A stretch of DNA of 57,118 bases from Vulcanimicrobiota bacterium (GCA_013290125.1 JABCYQ010000019.1:1-57118); one strand, 5' to 3'. Positions 16,904 through 26,297 are shown, counted from the first letter of the stretch. Program-made: numbers and translations. The notes: generated by a model not told the origin, from the sequence alone.

Positions 16904-17304
16904 TATCATGCGCCTTGCTCTCCGCTTGTGCACCGGCCGACCCGCTTGACGGTTTCACGTTCAGGCCGCCCGCAGGTTGGACCGCGCTGCCGCCCCACGA
17001 CGGCTCGCGGCTTTGGACGAACCCGCGAAGTGCGGGTGAAGAATTGTTGGTGACGCGGCCTGGCGACATTAGCCCCGGCGAAGATCACAGCGCGGGAAAA
17101 CCAGTGACGATTTGCGGCGGTCATCCGGCCTCGCTGACGCTCAAAATAGGCACTGCGTTCGACCACCCGGCGCATCTCGAATCGATCACGGCCACGTGGC
17201 AGAACATCCGGATTATGGCTGCCTACGTCCGCCCGCTCTCGGCGCGCGCCGATCCGAACGCCGAAACTGCGTTGCGTTCCCTCTGCCCACGAAAGCCGAT
17301 CTGA
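16882..17304 (+). CDS. small lipoprotein of unknown function
   Basis: The 140-residue product begins with a short signal peptide ending in the lipobox LLSAC, so it is probably lipid-anchored after cleavage before Cys16. The mature part has FRPPAGWTALPPHDG and a later ICGGHPASLTLKIG segment, a pattern seen in small secreted proteins that lack a named function. The chosen ATG lies inside the loop of the sigH terminator hairpin, with no clear ribosome binding site; a TTG at 16900 would remove half of the signal peptide. Three palindromic elements follow its stop. I do not recognise the family. Confidence 0.6.
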   Translation: MVRLTFLLSCALLSACAPADPLDGFTFRPPAGWTALPPHDGSRLWTNPRSAGEELLVTRPGDISPGEDHSAGKPVTICGGHPASLTLKIGTAFDHPAHLESITATWQNIRIMAAYVRPLSARADPNAETALRSLCPRKPI

Positions 17305-17310
17305 TCTTTT

Positions 17311-17416
17311 CTGAAGGGGGCCGACTTCATGTCGGCCGACGTCCTATTGCTGAAGGGGCCGACTTCATGTCGGCCCACGTCCTAGTGTAGAAGGGGCCGA
17401 CTTCATGTCGGCCCGA
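17311..17416. repeat. three tandem palindromic elements (GGGCCGAC...GTCGGCCC family)
   Basis: Three direct copies of a unit with the core GGGGCCGACTTCATGTCGGC start at about 17311, 17350 and 17389, with a period of 38-39 bases. The first two are followed by related spacers (GACGTCCTATTG and ACGTCCTAGTG). Each core folds into an 8-bp stem with TTCAT at the tip. The array begins 7 bases after the lipoprotein stop codon. The remaining bases up to 17556 hold only the CDGSH gene leader. Confidence 0.9.
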
Positions 17417-17556
17417 CCAAACAAAACGTTTGCGTTGTGTCAGCGCTGAAATTGAAATGAAAACCTTACGGTCAAGAACGAAGGCCAGCTCGCGTACACA
17501 ATGGTACTGCTGGCGAACAAATGTTGCACGCCTGACTGCATTTGAGGAGCCAAATA

Positions 17557-17781
17557 ATGGATGAGACATCTATCACACTCACGCCGACCGATCGAGGTCC
17601 CAACATCGTCAAAGGTCGCATCCAAGTGATCACGCCCAGCGGTCAAGTACTCGAAACCAAAGACGTCACCGCGTTCTGCCGTTGCGGCCATTCGAATGAC
17701 AAGCCGTTTTGCGACGGGTCGCACAAACGGGTCGGCTTCGATTCGGTCGAAGGCGGACCTGATTTCCACAAGGGACCGTAG
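17557..17781 (+). CDS. CDGSH iron-sulfur domain protein
   Basis: The 74-residue protein contains one CDGSH domain: CRCGHSNDKPFCDGSH supplies the three Cys and one His that bind a [2Fe-2S] cluster, as in mitoNEET-type proteins. An upstream TPSGQVLETKDVTAF strand completes the usual small fold. There is no membrane anchor. The ATG at 17557 follows GAGGAG at 8 bases; the frame extends to a TTG that is part of that ribosome binding site. Roles in electron transfer or iron-sulfur handling are known for the family; the partner is not known. Palindromic elements flank the gene on both sides. Confidence 0.9.
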   Translation: MDETSITLTPTDRGPNIVKGRIQVITPSGQVLETKDVTAFCRCGHSNDKPFCDGSHKRVGFDSVEGGPDFHKGP

Positions 17782-17796
17782 AGTCGCGCCCGGCGT

Positions 17797-17822
17797 CTGA
17801 AGGGGCCGACGGTTGTCGGCCC
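17797..17822. repeat. single palindromic element
   Basis: CTGAAGGGGCCGAC followed by GGTT and GTCGGCCC lies 16 bases after the CDGSH stop. It is the same family as the 17311 array, with a different loop. Confidence 0.85.
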
Positions 17823-17840
17823 AAACCCGACGACGCTGAT

Positions 17841-18641
17841 ATGAATACTCGCATGGAACTGCTCCCCGCCGGCGGATCGCGCCGCGAGCGCTCCGCCGAT
17901 GAAATTGCGGCGGCATCGTCTTTCGATTATCCGGCGACTGAGGTCGGCATATCGGGAAGCATAACGCTCTACTACGACCCATCGCTCGGGCCGCCCGGGC
18001 TAGCGCTCGCACAACAGTTGCTGAACGCGATCGCCGGACCTTATATCGACATGCAATCGTTCTTCGGAGTCATGGGGAGCGCGGCCGACGTCGTCATCGC
18101 ACCGCTGAGCGGCAATAACGACGGCTCCGGCGGCGCATATCACTTCGGCTGCGATTTCACGTCCGGCGGCGTCTTGTACTTGGACGCGACATTTGCAAAC
18201 ACAACCGTCAATCCGCTTGATCTTGAAGTGGGCCTCTTCGTCGCCGAACTAAGCGAGAGCTTTATGGGGCTGCAAGGCGGCGGTTGGGGCTGCGGCTCGA
18301 GCAACGGCGAAGGCCTCTCGCGATTTTGCGCCGAGGTCGAGACGCCGACAGGTACGCTCAGCGCGTTTGCCACCGGTCCGGCATGGGCACAGGCCGGATT
18401 TCCCGATTGGGTCTCGCAGACGGAGGCAACCGATCAAGACGCGGTCTCGACCGGATGCGCGATCGTCTATCTCTACTGGCTGCGCTCCCTCGGTTTCTCG
18501 ATTCCGAACATCGTTCAAGCCGCGGGTGCGACGCTTGCAGCGAACTATCAATCGCTCACCGGTAAGACCACGGCACTTCAAGATCTGACCGCCGCGCTCG
18601 CCGGTCGCACCGTCACGTCGGACAATCCGTTTGTCTCTTGA
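17841..18641 (+). CDS. conserved hypothetical protein, possibly a degenerate zincin-like fold
   Basis: The 266-residue product has no clear signal peptide. It contains GSITLYYDPSLGPPG, a Gly/Asp-rich DFTSGGVLYLDATF stretch, VGLFVAELSESFMG followed about 18 residues later by SNGEGLSRFCAE, and near the C-terminus SQTEATDQDAVSTGCAIVYLYWLRSLGFS. The AELSE...GEGLSR pairing resembles the helix and third ligand of HExxH metallopeptidases, but both histidines are missing, so catalysis by that route is not expected. Uncharacterised proteins with a similar TGCA...YWLRSLG end exist; I do not know their function. The ATG at 17841 follows a palindromic element by 18 bases. Confidence 0.6.
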   Translation: MNTRMELLPAGGSRRERSADEIAAASSFDYPATEVGISGSITLYYDPSLGPPGLALAQQLLNAIAGPYIDMQSFFGVMGSAADVVIAPLSGNNDGSGGAYHFGCDFTSGGVLYLDATFANTTVNPLDLEVGLFVAELSESFMGLQGGGWGCGSSNGEGLSRFCAEVETPTGTLSAFATGPAWAQAGFPDWVSQTEATDQDAVSTGCAIVYLYWLRSLGFSIPNIVQAAGATLAANYQSLTGKTTALQDLTAALAGRTVTSDNPFVS

Positions 18642-18720
18642 CCAGATCGTCGAAGAGCGGCGCGCTACAAGCAAGCCGTAGCGGCGAGGACCGCTTCGTC
18701 GCCTAAGAGAAGCGGCAACC

Positions 18721-19929
18721 GTGCCGTCGCTCGCGTGGAAAAACCTGATCGAGGACCGAGGACGGCTTGCGGTCGCGCTCGCCGGCATCATGTTCGCCGT
18801 CGCCCTCATCGCGATCCAGACCGGTATCTACGCCGGTTTCGTCAAATCAGCCGGGCTGCTCATCGACGAATCGTCAGCAGACATCTGGGTCTGCGCGCAA
18901 GACATGCGCTACGTCGAACTGACGCTCCCGATACCGTACGAAGATCTGGACAAGGCACGCCACGTCGCGGGAGTCGAGAGCGCAGAACCGATGGTCGTGC
19001 GCACGTCGGCGTTCAAAGGGCCTGCGCACCGCCTCGAGCTTATCCGAGTCGTCGGGTTCGATCCGGAGGGCACGCTGTTCCGCCCGGGTCCGGTGAGCGA
19101 CGCCGACTTGCACAAGCTGCGCGCCAAGAACACTTTTCTCGTCGATCGCGCGAACTTGAGCGCGATGAATCTCCACGGCGTCGGCGATACAGGCGAGATC
19201 GGCGACACTCGCTTGCGCCTCGTCGCGCTGACGCAAGGCACACAGCCGATCGTCTCCGCAACTTTCATCTATACATCGCTGCCGAACGAGCGGACGTACC
19301 TGCAGCTGGGGCCGACGATCGATACGAAATCGTTCAATCCCTTTGCGGCATTTTTCGGCATGCCGGTCGGCGCGTTCGATGCGCTCGGCCCCGACACGTC
19401 GCTGAGCTACGTGCTGATAAGGGCGAAGCCCGGCGCGGACATCACGACCGTGCAGAATGCTCTCAAACGCGCGCTTCCGGGAACGGACGCCTACACCAAG
19501 ACGCAGATGGGCGATGTCACGAAGACCTATTGGGAGAAGCGCACCGGCATCGGATTCATCCTCGGTCTTGGCGCGGTCGTTGGCATCATCGTCGGCATGG
19601 CCGTCGTAGGGCAGATCCTCTACACGTCCGTTTCGGATCACATCCGCGAGTACGGAACGATGAAAGCCATGGGCGCATCCGATTGGACGCTGCATAAGAT
19701 CATCATCATGCAAGCCGTGCTCATGGCAGTCGTCGGCTTCTTGCCCGGCATTCTCGTGAGCGAGTGGGTGGCGGCGTTCGCCATGGCGCAGCGTGGATTG
19801 CTCGTTTTGATCACACCCGCCGTCGCACTCCAAGCGCTCGGCATCACGGTGGGGATGTGCGTGCTCTCCGCGGTGTTCGCGATGCAGCGCGTGACGCGCG
19901 TCGATCCCGCGGTCGTGTTCAAAGCATGA
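18721..19929 (+). CDS. ABC transporter permease, FtsX/DevC-like
   Basis: The 402-residue protein has one membrane helix near the N-terminus (about 17-40), a large extracytoplasmic domain (about 45-275) and three helices in the C-terminal third (FILGLGAVVGIIVGMAVVG, a second near 330, a third near 370), ending in the DPAVVFKA tail usual for the FtsX/MacB superfamily. DevC-like permeases work with a DevA-type ATPase and often a membrane-fusion protein to export compounds or glycolipids. The ATPase gene overlaps the stop by 4 bases; no fusion protein gene is nearby. The start is GTG. The substrate is unknown. Confidence 0.85.
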   Translation: MPSLAWKNLIEDRGRLAVALAGIMFAVALIAIQTGIYAGFVKSAGLLIDESSADIWVCAQDMRYVELTLPIPYEDLDKARHVAGVESAEPMVVRTSAFKGPAHRLELIRVVGFDPEGTLFRPGPVSDADLHKLRAKNTFLVDRANLSAMNLHGVGDTGEIGDTRLRLVALTQGTQPIVSATFIYTSLPNERTYLQLGPTIDTKSFNPFAAFFGMPVGAFDALGPDTSLSYVLIRAKPGADITTVQNALKRALPGTDAYTKTQMGDVTKTYWEKRTGIGFILGLGAVVGIIVGMAVVGQILYTSVSDHIREYGTMKAMGASDWTLHKIIIMQAVLMAVVGFLPGILVSEWVAAFAMAQRGLLVLITPAVALQALGITVGMCVLSAVFAMQRVTRVDPAVVFKA

Positions 19930-20612
19930 CCACAGCAATGCGTGCACGCGGACTGCACAAAGTGTATGGCTCAGGAAATGCGAGCGTGTGCGCTCTTCAG
20001 GACGTCTCGCTCGACGTGACCGGCGGTGAAGTCCTCGTGCTGATGGGCCCATCGGGATCGGGCAAAACGACGTTGCTCTCGGTCCTTGCGGGAATCCTCA
20101 CCCCAACGACCGGCTCGGTGCATGTCAACGACACGGAGATCACCGCACTATCGCGGCGCGACGCGGCGGATTTCCGCCGCCGGCACTTCGGCTTCGTCTT
20201 TCAAGGATTCAATCTGTTCGGCGCGTTGAGCGCGCGCGAAAACGTCGAACTCGCATTGCACTTGAAAGGCGTTCGCGGCGCGGCCGCGCGCGACGAGTCG
20301 CACCGGCTCTTGCAGAGCGCAGGAATCGACCACCGCGCAGGGTCGCATCCGCGCGATCTCTCGGGTGGCGAAAAACAACGCGTCTCGATCGCGCGCGCTT
20401 TGGCGTGCGCTCCAAGCGTCGTCTTCGCGGACGAACCGACCGCATCGCTGGATTCAGAAAGCGGTCATGCGGTGATCGCATTGCTGCGCGCGCTCGCCAA
20501 AGAGCGAGGCTGCACGGTGTTCATCGTCACGCACGACAGCCGGATAGCGGACGTCGCGGATCGCGTGGTCTACTTGAGCGACGGATCGCTTGCGGAACCG
20601 GCGGCTAGATAG
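19926..20612 (+). CDS. ABC transporter ATP-binding protein, DevA/LolD-like
   Basis: The 228-residue ATPase has Walker A GPSGSGKT, the Q-loop in FVFQGFNLF, the signature LSGGEKQR, Walker B VVFADEP with TASLDSE, and the switch His in IVTHDSR. It is of the LolD/MacB/DevA class that energises FtsX-type permeases. The ATG at 19926 overlaps the permease stop, so the pair is coupled. An in-frame extension upstream runs through the permease gene and is not part of it. Its end overlaps the convergent hydrolase gene by 8 bases. Confidence 0.92.
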   Translation: MTTAMRARGLHKVYGSGNASVCALQDVSLDVTGGEVLVLMGPSGSGKTTLLSVLAGILTPTTGSVHVNDTEITALSRRDAADFRRRHFGFVFQGFNLFGALSARENVELALHLKGVRGAAARDESHRLLQSAGIDHRAGSHPRDLSGGEKQRVSIARALACAPSVVFADEPTASLDSESGHAVIALLRALAKERGCTVFIVTHDSRIADVADRVVYLSDGSLAEPAAR

Positions 20613-21390
20613 CCGCAGCAGGCGCCGTCCTTGCTCGACGGCCCATATGGGCGAACAACGCAGACGTGAAGCGCTCCGGTTGTTCCACCATCGGCAAATG
20701 GCCGCACTCCGCGACGCGGACGAATGTGGCGTCTTTGACATGCGCGCTCAAACGGACCCAATCGCCGCAATCGCTGACTCTGTCCTCATCGCCCCACACC
20801 AAGAGCGTGCTGACGTCAAGCTTTCTCAGCATGATCTTGACGTCCAGAGATTGCGCCTCGCGCAGCAGATGGATCATGTTCGCAAGATGTCGCCGGTCGA
20901 GAAACAGCCGGAAGGCGTGTTCGATATGTTCGTCTGCGATGCGCGAGCGATCGTGGAAGAGCCCGCGGGCAACGTCGAATGCGATGGATCGCGTGAGCTT
21001 GCCGAACGACGCGATGCCAAGACCTTTCCCACCCATCGCGGGAGCGCCGCTGAGAACGAGCGTTTCGACGCGCTGCGCGTTGTCGATCGCGTATGCAAGA
21101 GCGACGGCCGAGCCCAAGGAGGCGCCGAGAATCGTCGCGCGTTGGATCGCGAATTGGTCGAGCGCTTCACCGAGTTCGATGGCCGCAGCATCGATGGAAT
21201 TGTGGGCCACCGCGATCGGATCGCGCATGGTCACGCACGGATAGCCGGCGGCGACCAGTGAGTCGCGGACGTCCGTCCAGATCCAATCGCCCGCGACGAG
21301 GCCGGAGAGCATGACGATCGGCGTGCGCGCCGTCATGCCCGGATAATAGATGAACGCGTCAGCGTCATAGACGCGGCGAACCATGCGCAA
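20605..21390 (-). CDS. alpha/beta hydrolase
   Basis: The 261-residue protein is an alpha/beta-hydrolase fold enzyme with the nucleophile elbow GASLG, a likely catalytic Asp in VWGDEDRVS and the His in ECGHLPMVEQP. An oxyanion region (SGLVAGDW) lies near residue 30. No signal peptide is visible, so it is probably cytoplasmic. Similar proteins include esterases, lactonases and C-C hydrolases; the substrate cannot be inferred. ATG codons at 21390 and 21384 are both possible. It converges on the ABC ATPase gene and diverges from the membrane protein at 21511. Confidence 0.85.
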   Translation of the reverse strand: MRMVRRVYDADAFIYYPGMTARTPIVMLSGLVAGDWIWTDVRDSLVAAGYPCVTMRDPIAVAHNSIDAAAIELGEALDQFAIQRATILGASLGSAVALAYAIDNAQRVETLVLSGAPAMGGKGLGIASFGKLTRSIAFDVARGLFHDRSRIADEHIEHAFRLFLDRRHLANMIHLLREAQSLDVKIMLRKLDVSTLLVWGDEDRVSDCGDWVRLSAHVKDATFVRVAECGHLPMVEQPERFTSALFAHMGRRARTAPAAAI

Positions 21391-21510
21391 CGGGATTCGG
21401 ACGCGCCTCTGGACCCACCTTGACGACTATGAAAATGTTGCACAATGAGTCAATCGAACGGCGGTGAAGATGCGAGCTATCTTTATGATTCACTCAATTC
21501 GGAGGAAGCC

Positions 21511-21909
21511 ATGGCTGAGCGAACGGCGTTTCTCGGCAAACTCATCGGCATCTATTGCATTCTCCTCGCGCTAGCGATGGGGATAAATAAGCAGGCTACG
21601 ATTCTGACGGTGGCGGCGCTCGTCCACGATGTTGCGCTGATGTTCGTTATGGGCTTGATCTTGGTCGCAACCGGCGTGGCGATGACCCTGCGGCACAATA
21701 TCTGGTCCGGCGGAGCGTTGCCGGTCATCGTGACGATCGTCGGTTGGTTGACGCTGCTCAAAGGTCTGGCATTCCTGTTCTTCCCGCCGCCGGCGGCCGT
21801 GGGGATCGTCGTCTGGGGCCATACGTACGAACAATTCTTCTATCTAGATGTCGGAGCGGCGCTCGTGCTTGGCATCTACTTGACTATCGCCGGTTTTAGA
21901 TCGAAATAG
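21511..21909 (+). CDS. small four-helix membrane protein
   Basis: The 132-residue protein has four hydrophobic segments (about residues 9-24, 31-55, 64-89 and 106-127) and short loops, so it is an integral inner-membrane protein. I chose the ATG at 21511 because GGAGG lies 5 bases before it; an in-frame ATG at 21445 would add 22 polar residues but has no ribosome binding site. No catalytic motif is seen and I do not recognise the function. Confidence 0.75.
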   Translation: MAERTAFLGKLIGIYCILLALAMGINKQATILTVAALVHDVALMFVMGLILVATGVAMTLRHNIWSGGALPVIVTIVGWLTLLKGLAFLFFPPPAAVGIVVWGHTYEQFFYLDVGAALVLGIYLTIAGFRSK

Positions 21910-21935
21910 CCACATCGCTCGATCGTTTCTGGGTC

Positions 21936-21965
21936 TTGCATGCGTCCTCGGCAGTATGCTAGAAT
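21936..21965 (+). promoter_or_regulatory. possible promoter for the NHL-kelch lipoprotein
   Basis: TTGCAT at 21936-21941 and TAGAAT at 21960-21965 are 18 bases apart. This would give a leader of about 100 bases before the ATG at 22069. Confidence 0.45.
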
Positions 21966-22068
21966 TTTGCGAAATGGGCTTCAGATGCGGCGGCCAATCA
22001 GCCGTAAGAGATCTGAGGCTCTTCAGCATATCGTCGTCGCATCGCAAATTCGCTTGGGGAGCTGTCAC

Positions 22069-23801
22069 ATGCTACGAACGTTCAAGGTAACCGTCGCCCT
22101 GACGTCTATCCTAGTACTCACCGCGTGCAGCGGGGCCGGGCGCATGCCCACCGGTGGATTGCAGCCCGCTCAGCATTCTTTGGGGCGCGCGCTTCCGCAT
22201 CGCGCGGGACCCGCTGTCACGAACACGCAGATCTACGCGGCGAATTCGCGTAAGAACAAAGTTACGACGTACAACGTCAGCGGCACGCTGATCACGCCGA
22301 CGATCAACAGCAGTGAGCAGCCGACGGGCCTTGCAACGGACGCAAGCGGCCGGGTCTACGTGACCGATCTTCGCAGTAATATCGTGAGCACGTACAATCC
22401 AAACGGCACTCGGACCAGCGTGACGATAAGCGGGCTGAACAAGCCTTTCGGCGTGGCGGTCGATGCAAGCGGTATCGTCTACGTGACGAATTTCGGCGGA
22501 AACACGATGACGACGTACAATGCGGACGGCACGCCGGCAGCCTTGCAGATCAGTGGCCTGAATAAGCCCGAAGGGGTAGCCGTCAACGCAGGTGACGGAA
22601 GCATCTGGATCTCCAACTTCGGCGACGGCAGTGTGCGTCACTTCGATTCGGCCGGCAATCTCTTGCAATCGTTCCCGGTGCAAGCGGGCATCGCCGGGCT
22701 TGCGATCGTCAGCGACGGCACGATTGTGACTGCCTATACAAAGGGAAACGAGGTGCTGCACTTGGATCCGGCGACCGGCAATGTCACGACTTTCGTCAGC
22801 GGGTTGAGCGGTCCCATCGGCATCGCGCTGGATGGCAGCAACAACCTTTACGTCGCCAACAAGACCAATAACACGGTCTCGGAGTTCGACCCATCGGGCA
22901 ACCTGCTCTTGACCATCAGCAGCGGGCTGAGCGGACCGTCGGGCGTAGCGCTTGGCGTACGGGCGACTGATGCTTGGACTACCGAAGCTAATATGCCGAC
23001 GCATCGTTATGGCTTGGGCGTCGGCGTCGTAAACAAGACCTTGTATGCAGTGGGTGGGTATGATGGATCGATAATCTCGAATGTGGCCGAAGCTTATAAC
23101 CCATCCACCAACACGTGGAGCACCGTTGCACCCATGCCCACGGCGCGTTACGTGTTGGCCGCCGGTGTCGTCAACGGCATACTCTACGCGCTTGGTGGAT
23201 ATAACGGCACCCCGCTCAGTACTGTCGAGGCCTATAACCCAACTACAAACTCGTGGAGCACCGTCGCACCCATGCCGACCCCGCGATACGGCCTGGGAGT
23301 CGGGGTAATTAACGGCATTCTCTACGCGGTTAGCGGCTTCGACAACGATTACACAACCGTTGTCGAGGCATACAACCCTTCCACGAACACGTGGAGCTCC
23401 GTGGCGCCTACGTCCGCGCCGCACTACGGCGCCGGAGTCGCTGTCGTAAACGGCATCCTCTATGTTGTTGGTGGATATGAGAACGGCAGCCCCCTCAACA
23501 CGGTAGAGGCGTACAATCCTCGACGAACACGTGGACCACTGTAGCATCCCTGCCGACGGCGCGCTATTTCCTGACCGCGAGCGCGGCCAACAACAAAGTC
23601 TATGCTGCCGGCGGGGAGGATAGTGCCAATATCTTCAATACCGTCGAAGCGTACGATCCTTCCACGAATGCCTGGAGCACTGTCACACCCATGCCAACGT
23701 CACGATTCTTGCCCGCATCGGGCGTTGTGAACAACTACGTTTACGTGGTCGGAGGCTACAACAACGGCTTCCTCAGCACTGCCGAAGGCTACGCACCGTA
23801 A
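22069..23801 (+). pseudogene. lipoprotein with NHL-type and kelch repeats, broken by a one-base frameshift
   Basis: The product starts with a lipoprotein signal (VALTSILVLTAC). It continues with about six NHL/SMP-30-like beta-propeller repeats (to about residue 300) and then kelch-type repeats of about 49 residues, each with a W-S-T-V-A-P-M-P opening and a YAVGGY-like strand. The frame stops at 23544. Compared with its sister repeats, one T is missing at about 23519: the conserved YNPSTNTW becomes YNPRRTR. The other frame then continues through two more full kelch units to a stop at 23799-23801. It is either a genuine frameshift mutation, a phase-variable state or a sequencing error. It is an exported, probably surface-attached protein of unknown ligand. 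Confidence 0.8.
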
Positions 23802-23837
23802 ACGGTCGGCACTGAACGCACCATTCAAATATCACCG

Positions 23838-23878
23838 GGCCGCCGCTGCGGATCACAACGCTCGGCGGCCGTTATTTT
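23838..23878 (+). terminator. hairpin after the NHL-kelch gene
   Basis: GGCCGCCG (23838-23845) pairs with CGGCGGCC (23863-23870), followed by GTTATTTT. It lies 37 bases after the stop of the downstream frame, which supports 23801 as the true gene end. Confidence 0.6.
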
Positions 23879-23990
23879 CCCTCGCAACCCCTTGATTTCA
23901 CGCAGGGAGGCGAATGCGGAAGCCAAATTCGTGCATCGCGCGATCCTTTTGAGGAAGATTGCCGAGTAAGGCCCCCACAGCGAGATTCTA

Positions 23991-26297
23991 ATGCGCCGAT
24001 TTATTTTCGCCGTTGCGGTTTTCGCGATATCGGTCAGCGCGTGTTCGCACGCCCAGCCGAGTTCGACTGCGACACCGCTTGCAAGTCCCGCCGCGCTGGC
24101 CACGACGCCATTGCCGGAGGCGAGTTCCTCACCTAGCGAGGCATCGGGAGCTGCGAGCGAAGCATCGGCATCACCCGAAACATCGGCATCGCCGGAACCA
24201 TCGGCGACGATCACCGCCACCCCGAATCCCAACTTGCTCGAACAGTCGAACGGCACGATCGTCCGCGCGTATCCTACCGGCGTCAGCGACCCCGCGTCAA
24301 TAGCCGACAACGGCTTCGACCCGATCCAAGATACGTCACCACGCTCGGCGACATTCGAACTTCCAGGCGTCGCTTCGATCGCATACTTTCAAGCCAACCT
24401 GCCCGTGCCGTTACCGTCGGTCTCTCCGGAAACGCTGGACATCGCGGTCTCCACGACCTCGGCGACATCGGGTTTTCAAGACATCGGCACGATGCGCACG
24501 AAAGAAGATGGAAGTCCCCAGCGGCTTGTCGCCGGCGTCAAAGCCCGCTGGGTCCGCGTGACGTCTCAAAGCGGTGTGGAAGGGCCGACATTTCAGCGCC
24601 TTGTTGCCCAAGGCGCCTTTGAGTCGCGACCGGCGGCGGCGCCAATCGCTGGTATCTACGAGCAGTACGCAAAAGTGTACGACGGCGGCGCTTACGTACC
24701 GAAGGTCAATGATACCGATCGCTTTTTCCGTGTCGTGACAACGCCGGATGGCTCGACCAACGGGATGTTCTGTCGGGCTGGCGTCTCTTTCGAGAGCTAT
24801 CCGGGTTCGTTCGACGGTCGGTATTGGAGATGGAACAACCCTCGCGATGTCGACAATGGGATTTTGGTCGCCAATGATGAGGGCGACCGAATTGTCGGCG
24901 ACGGCATGCTGCTCGGTCGCGTGCCGAGCGGGCCCGACTACTGCAGCCCGCGCGCGAGCGGAAAAGGTCGCACGGGCGTGCTCATCCTCGACTATGGTGG
25001 CGACACCCCGTTCTATCCGGCAGAGAACCCGATCGATTTCCGCGCGTATCGGTTCACGAGGATCAGCGACGCGATGATGGAGCCGCAGATGCTCGATCGA
25101 GCCTCGATCGCGGTGTTGAACCGGGTTTGCAGCGATTCCGATCTGGATTTGGCTCAGGGAAGGGCATTGATGCAGTGGGTCGCGGCCGGGCACAAGCTGA
25201 TCATCGAAGACGCTGACAATTGCACGAAGACGAGCTACGCCCTCGTGCCCTATGCGTTCAAGACATCGAATCCCGGCGCGCAGGGTACACGCGGCAAGCA
25301 CCTGATCATCGTGGAGGATGATTCTCTCGGCAGCGCTGATCCGGCGGATTCGCACTACTTCGTCGACACGAAAGCGTATCTGGCTGGGCACAACGATCTG
25401 GGCGATGCGAACACCACGACGTCGAGCGATCCGCATTGGTGCGGCCACTTGTTCGGCACAAACCTGCTGAATGTCAACGGCTTCATGCAGATGTATGCGC
25501 AGTATCAGAACGGCGTGATCATCTACACCGGATTGGACAAAGACGACAGCGACAATCCGCAATACGACCGTCTCGAGCACTTGCAAATGGAGTTGCCCGT
25601 CGGCGTTACACTACCGTGCAGTCAGAAGATCTCGCTGTCGTTCCTCGTTGAACCCGCGACGACGGCGAACTACGTACCGGGCCGGCTATCGACGCCCCGT
25701 TTTTCGATGGAAGTGCTCGCCAATCAGGGCTGGTCCGGTTCGCTAACGATCAAGGCGGTAGGCGATCTCGCGGCGAGCGTGTCGCCGTCCAGCGCGACGA
25801 TGCAAGGCGGCTCGCAGCCGCTGACCGTGACGGTTACGATTCCGAAGAACGCCCATGCGGTGCCGCACGTCATCGACGTCGTGGCAACGACGGCGAGCGG
25901 AACCACCGCCGATGCGACCATCACGCTCGAACCGAAGGAGATCATCGCCAAGAAATTCACGCGCATTCGCGTCTACGGGATACATTTTGACGTAGATAGC
26001 GCCGTTATCCAACCGCGATCAGAGTCCGTGATCGCCCAGATCGCTGCGATCCTTCGGGAGAATCCACACCTGCGGCTGCGCATCGAGGGCCATACCGATT
26101 CCGACGGCGGCGCTGCGCACAACCTCGTGCTCTCGCAACACCGCGCTCAATCCGTGGTCGATGATCTCGTTCATCGCTACGGCATCGCCCGCTCGCGCTT
26201 GGAACCCGCCGGCTTCGGGCTGACACGGCCGGTTAAGCCAAACACGACGAAGGCGAACAAGGCGCTCAACCGGCGCGTGGAGTTGGTCGCGCTATGA
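23991..26297 (+). CDS. large lipoprotein with C-terminal OmpA-like peptidoglycan-binding domain
   Basis: The 768-residue product has a lipobox (VSAC), an Ala/Ser/Pro/Glu-rich low-complexity linker (about residues 22-75), a long central region and a C-terminal OmpA domain (about 660-768). The OmpA part keeps GHTDSDG, N and LSQHRAQSV, with the Asp and Arg that bind diaminopimelate. The central part (about 340-530) has alternating strands such as TGVLILDYGG and HKLIIEDADNC and ends with IIYTGLDKDDSD; it might be a glutamine-amidotransferase-like or ThuA-like fold, but I am unsure. A beta-sandwich segment precedes OmpA. It probably bridges the outer membrane and peptidoglycan. Confidence 0.8.
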   Translation: MRRFIFAVAVFAISVSACSHAQPSSTATPLASPAALATTPLPEASSSPSEASGAASEASASPETSASPEPSATITATPNPNLLEQSNGTIVRAYPTGVSDPASIADNGFDPIQDTSPRSATFELPGVASIAYFQANLPVPLPSVSPETLDIAVSTTSATSGFQDIGTMRTKEDGSPQRLVAGVKARWVRVTSQSGVEGPTFQRLVAQGAFESRPAAAPIAGIYEQYAKVYDGGAYVPKVNDTDRFFRVVTTPDGSTNGMFCRAGVSFESYPGSFDGRYWRWNNPRDVDNGILVANDEGDRIVGDGMLLGRVPSGPDYCSPRASGKGRTGVLILDYGGDTPFYPAENPIDFRAYRFTRISDAMMEPQMLDRASIAVLNRVCSDSDLDLAQGRALMQWVAAGHKLIIEDADNCTKTSYALVPYAFKTSNPGAQGTRGKHLIIVEDDSLGSADPADSHYFVDTKAYLAGHNDLGDANTTTSSDPHWCGHLFGTNLLNVNGFMQMYAQYQNGVIIYTGLDKDDSDNPQYDRLEHLQMELPVGVTLPCSQKISLSFLVEPATTANYVPGRLSTPRFSMEVLANQGWSGSLTIKAVGDLAASVSPSSATMQGGSQPLTVTVTIPKNAHAVPHVIDVVATTASGTTADATITLEPKEIIAKKFTRIRVYGIHFDVDSAVIQPRSESVIAQIAAILRENPHLRLRIEGHTDSDGGAAHNLVLSQHRAQSVVDDLVHRYGIARSRLEPAGFGLTRPVKPNTTKANKALNRRVELVAL

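Noticed and set aside
17311-17416. Possible CRISPR array
   Set aside because: There are only three palindromic units with similar short spacers, and single copies occur at many other gene ends; no cas genes are present.
22111-23547. Long antisense reading frame (478 codons, minus strand) opposite the NHL-kelch gene
   Set aside because: It is a by-product of GC-rich codon use; its product has no family features, while the plus strand encodes clear repeats with a lipobox. The same applies to long antisense frames at 9327-10568, 24411-25586, 41815-42726 and 18874-20052.
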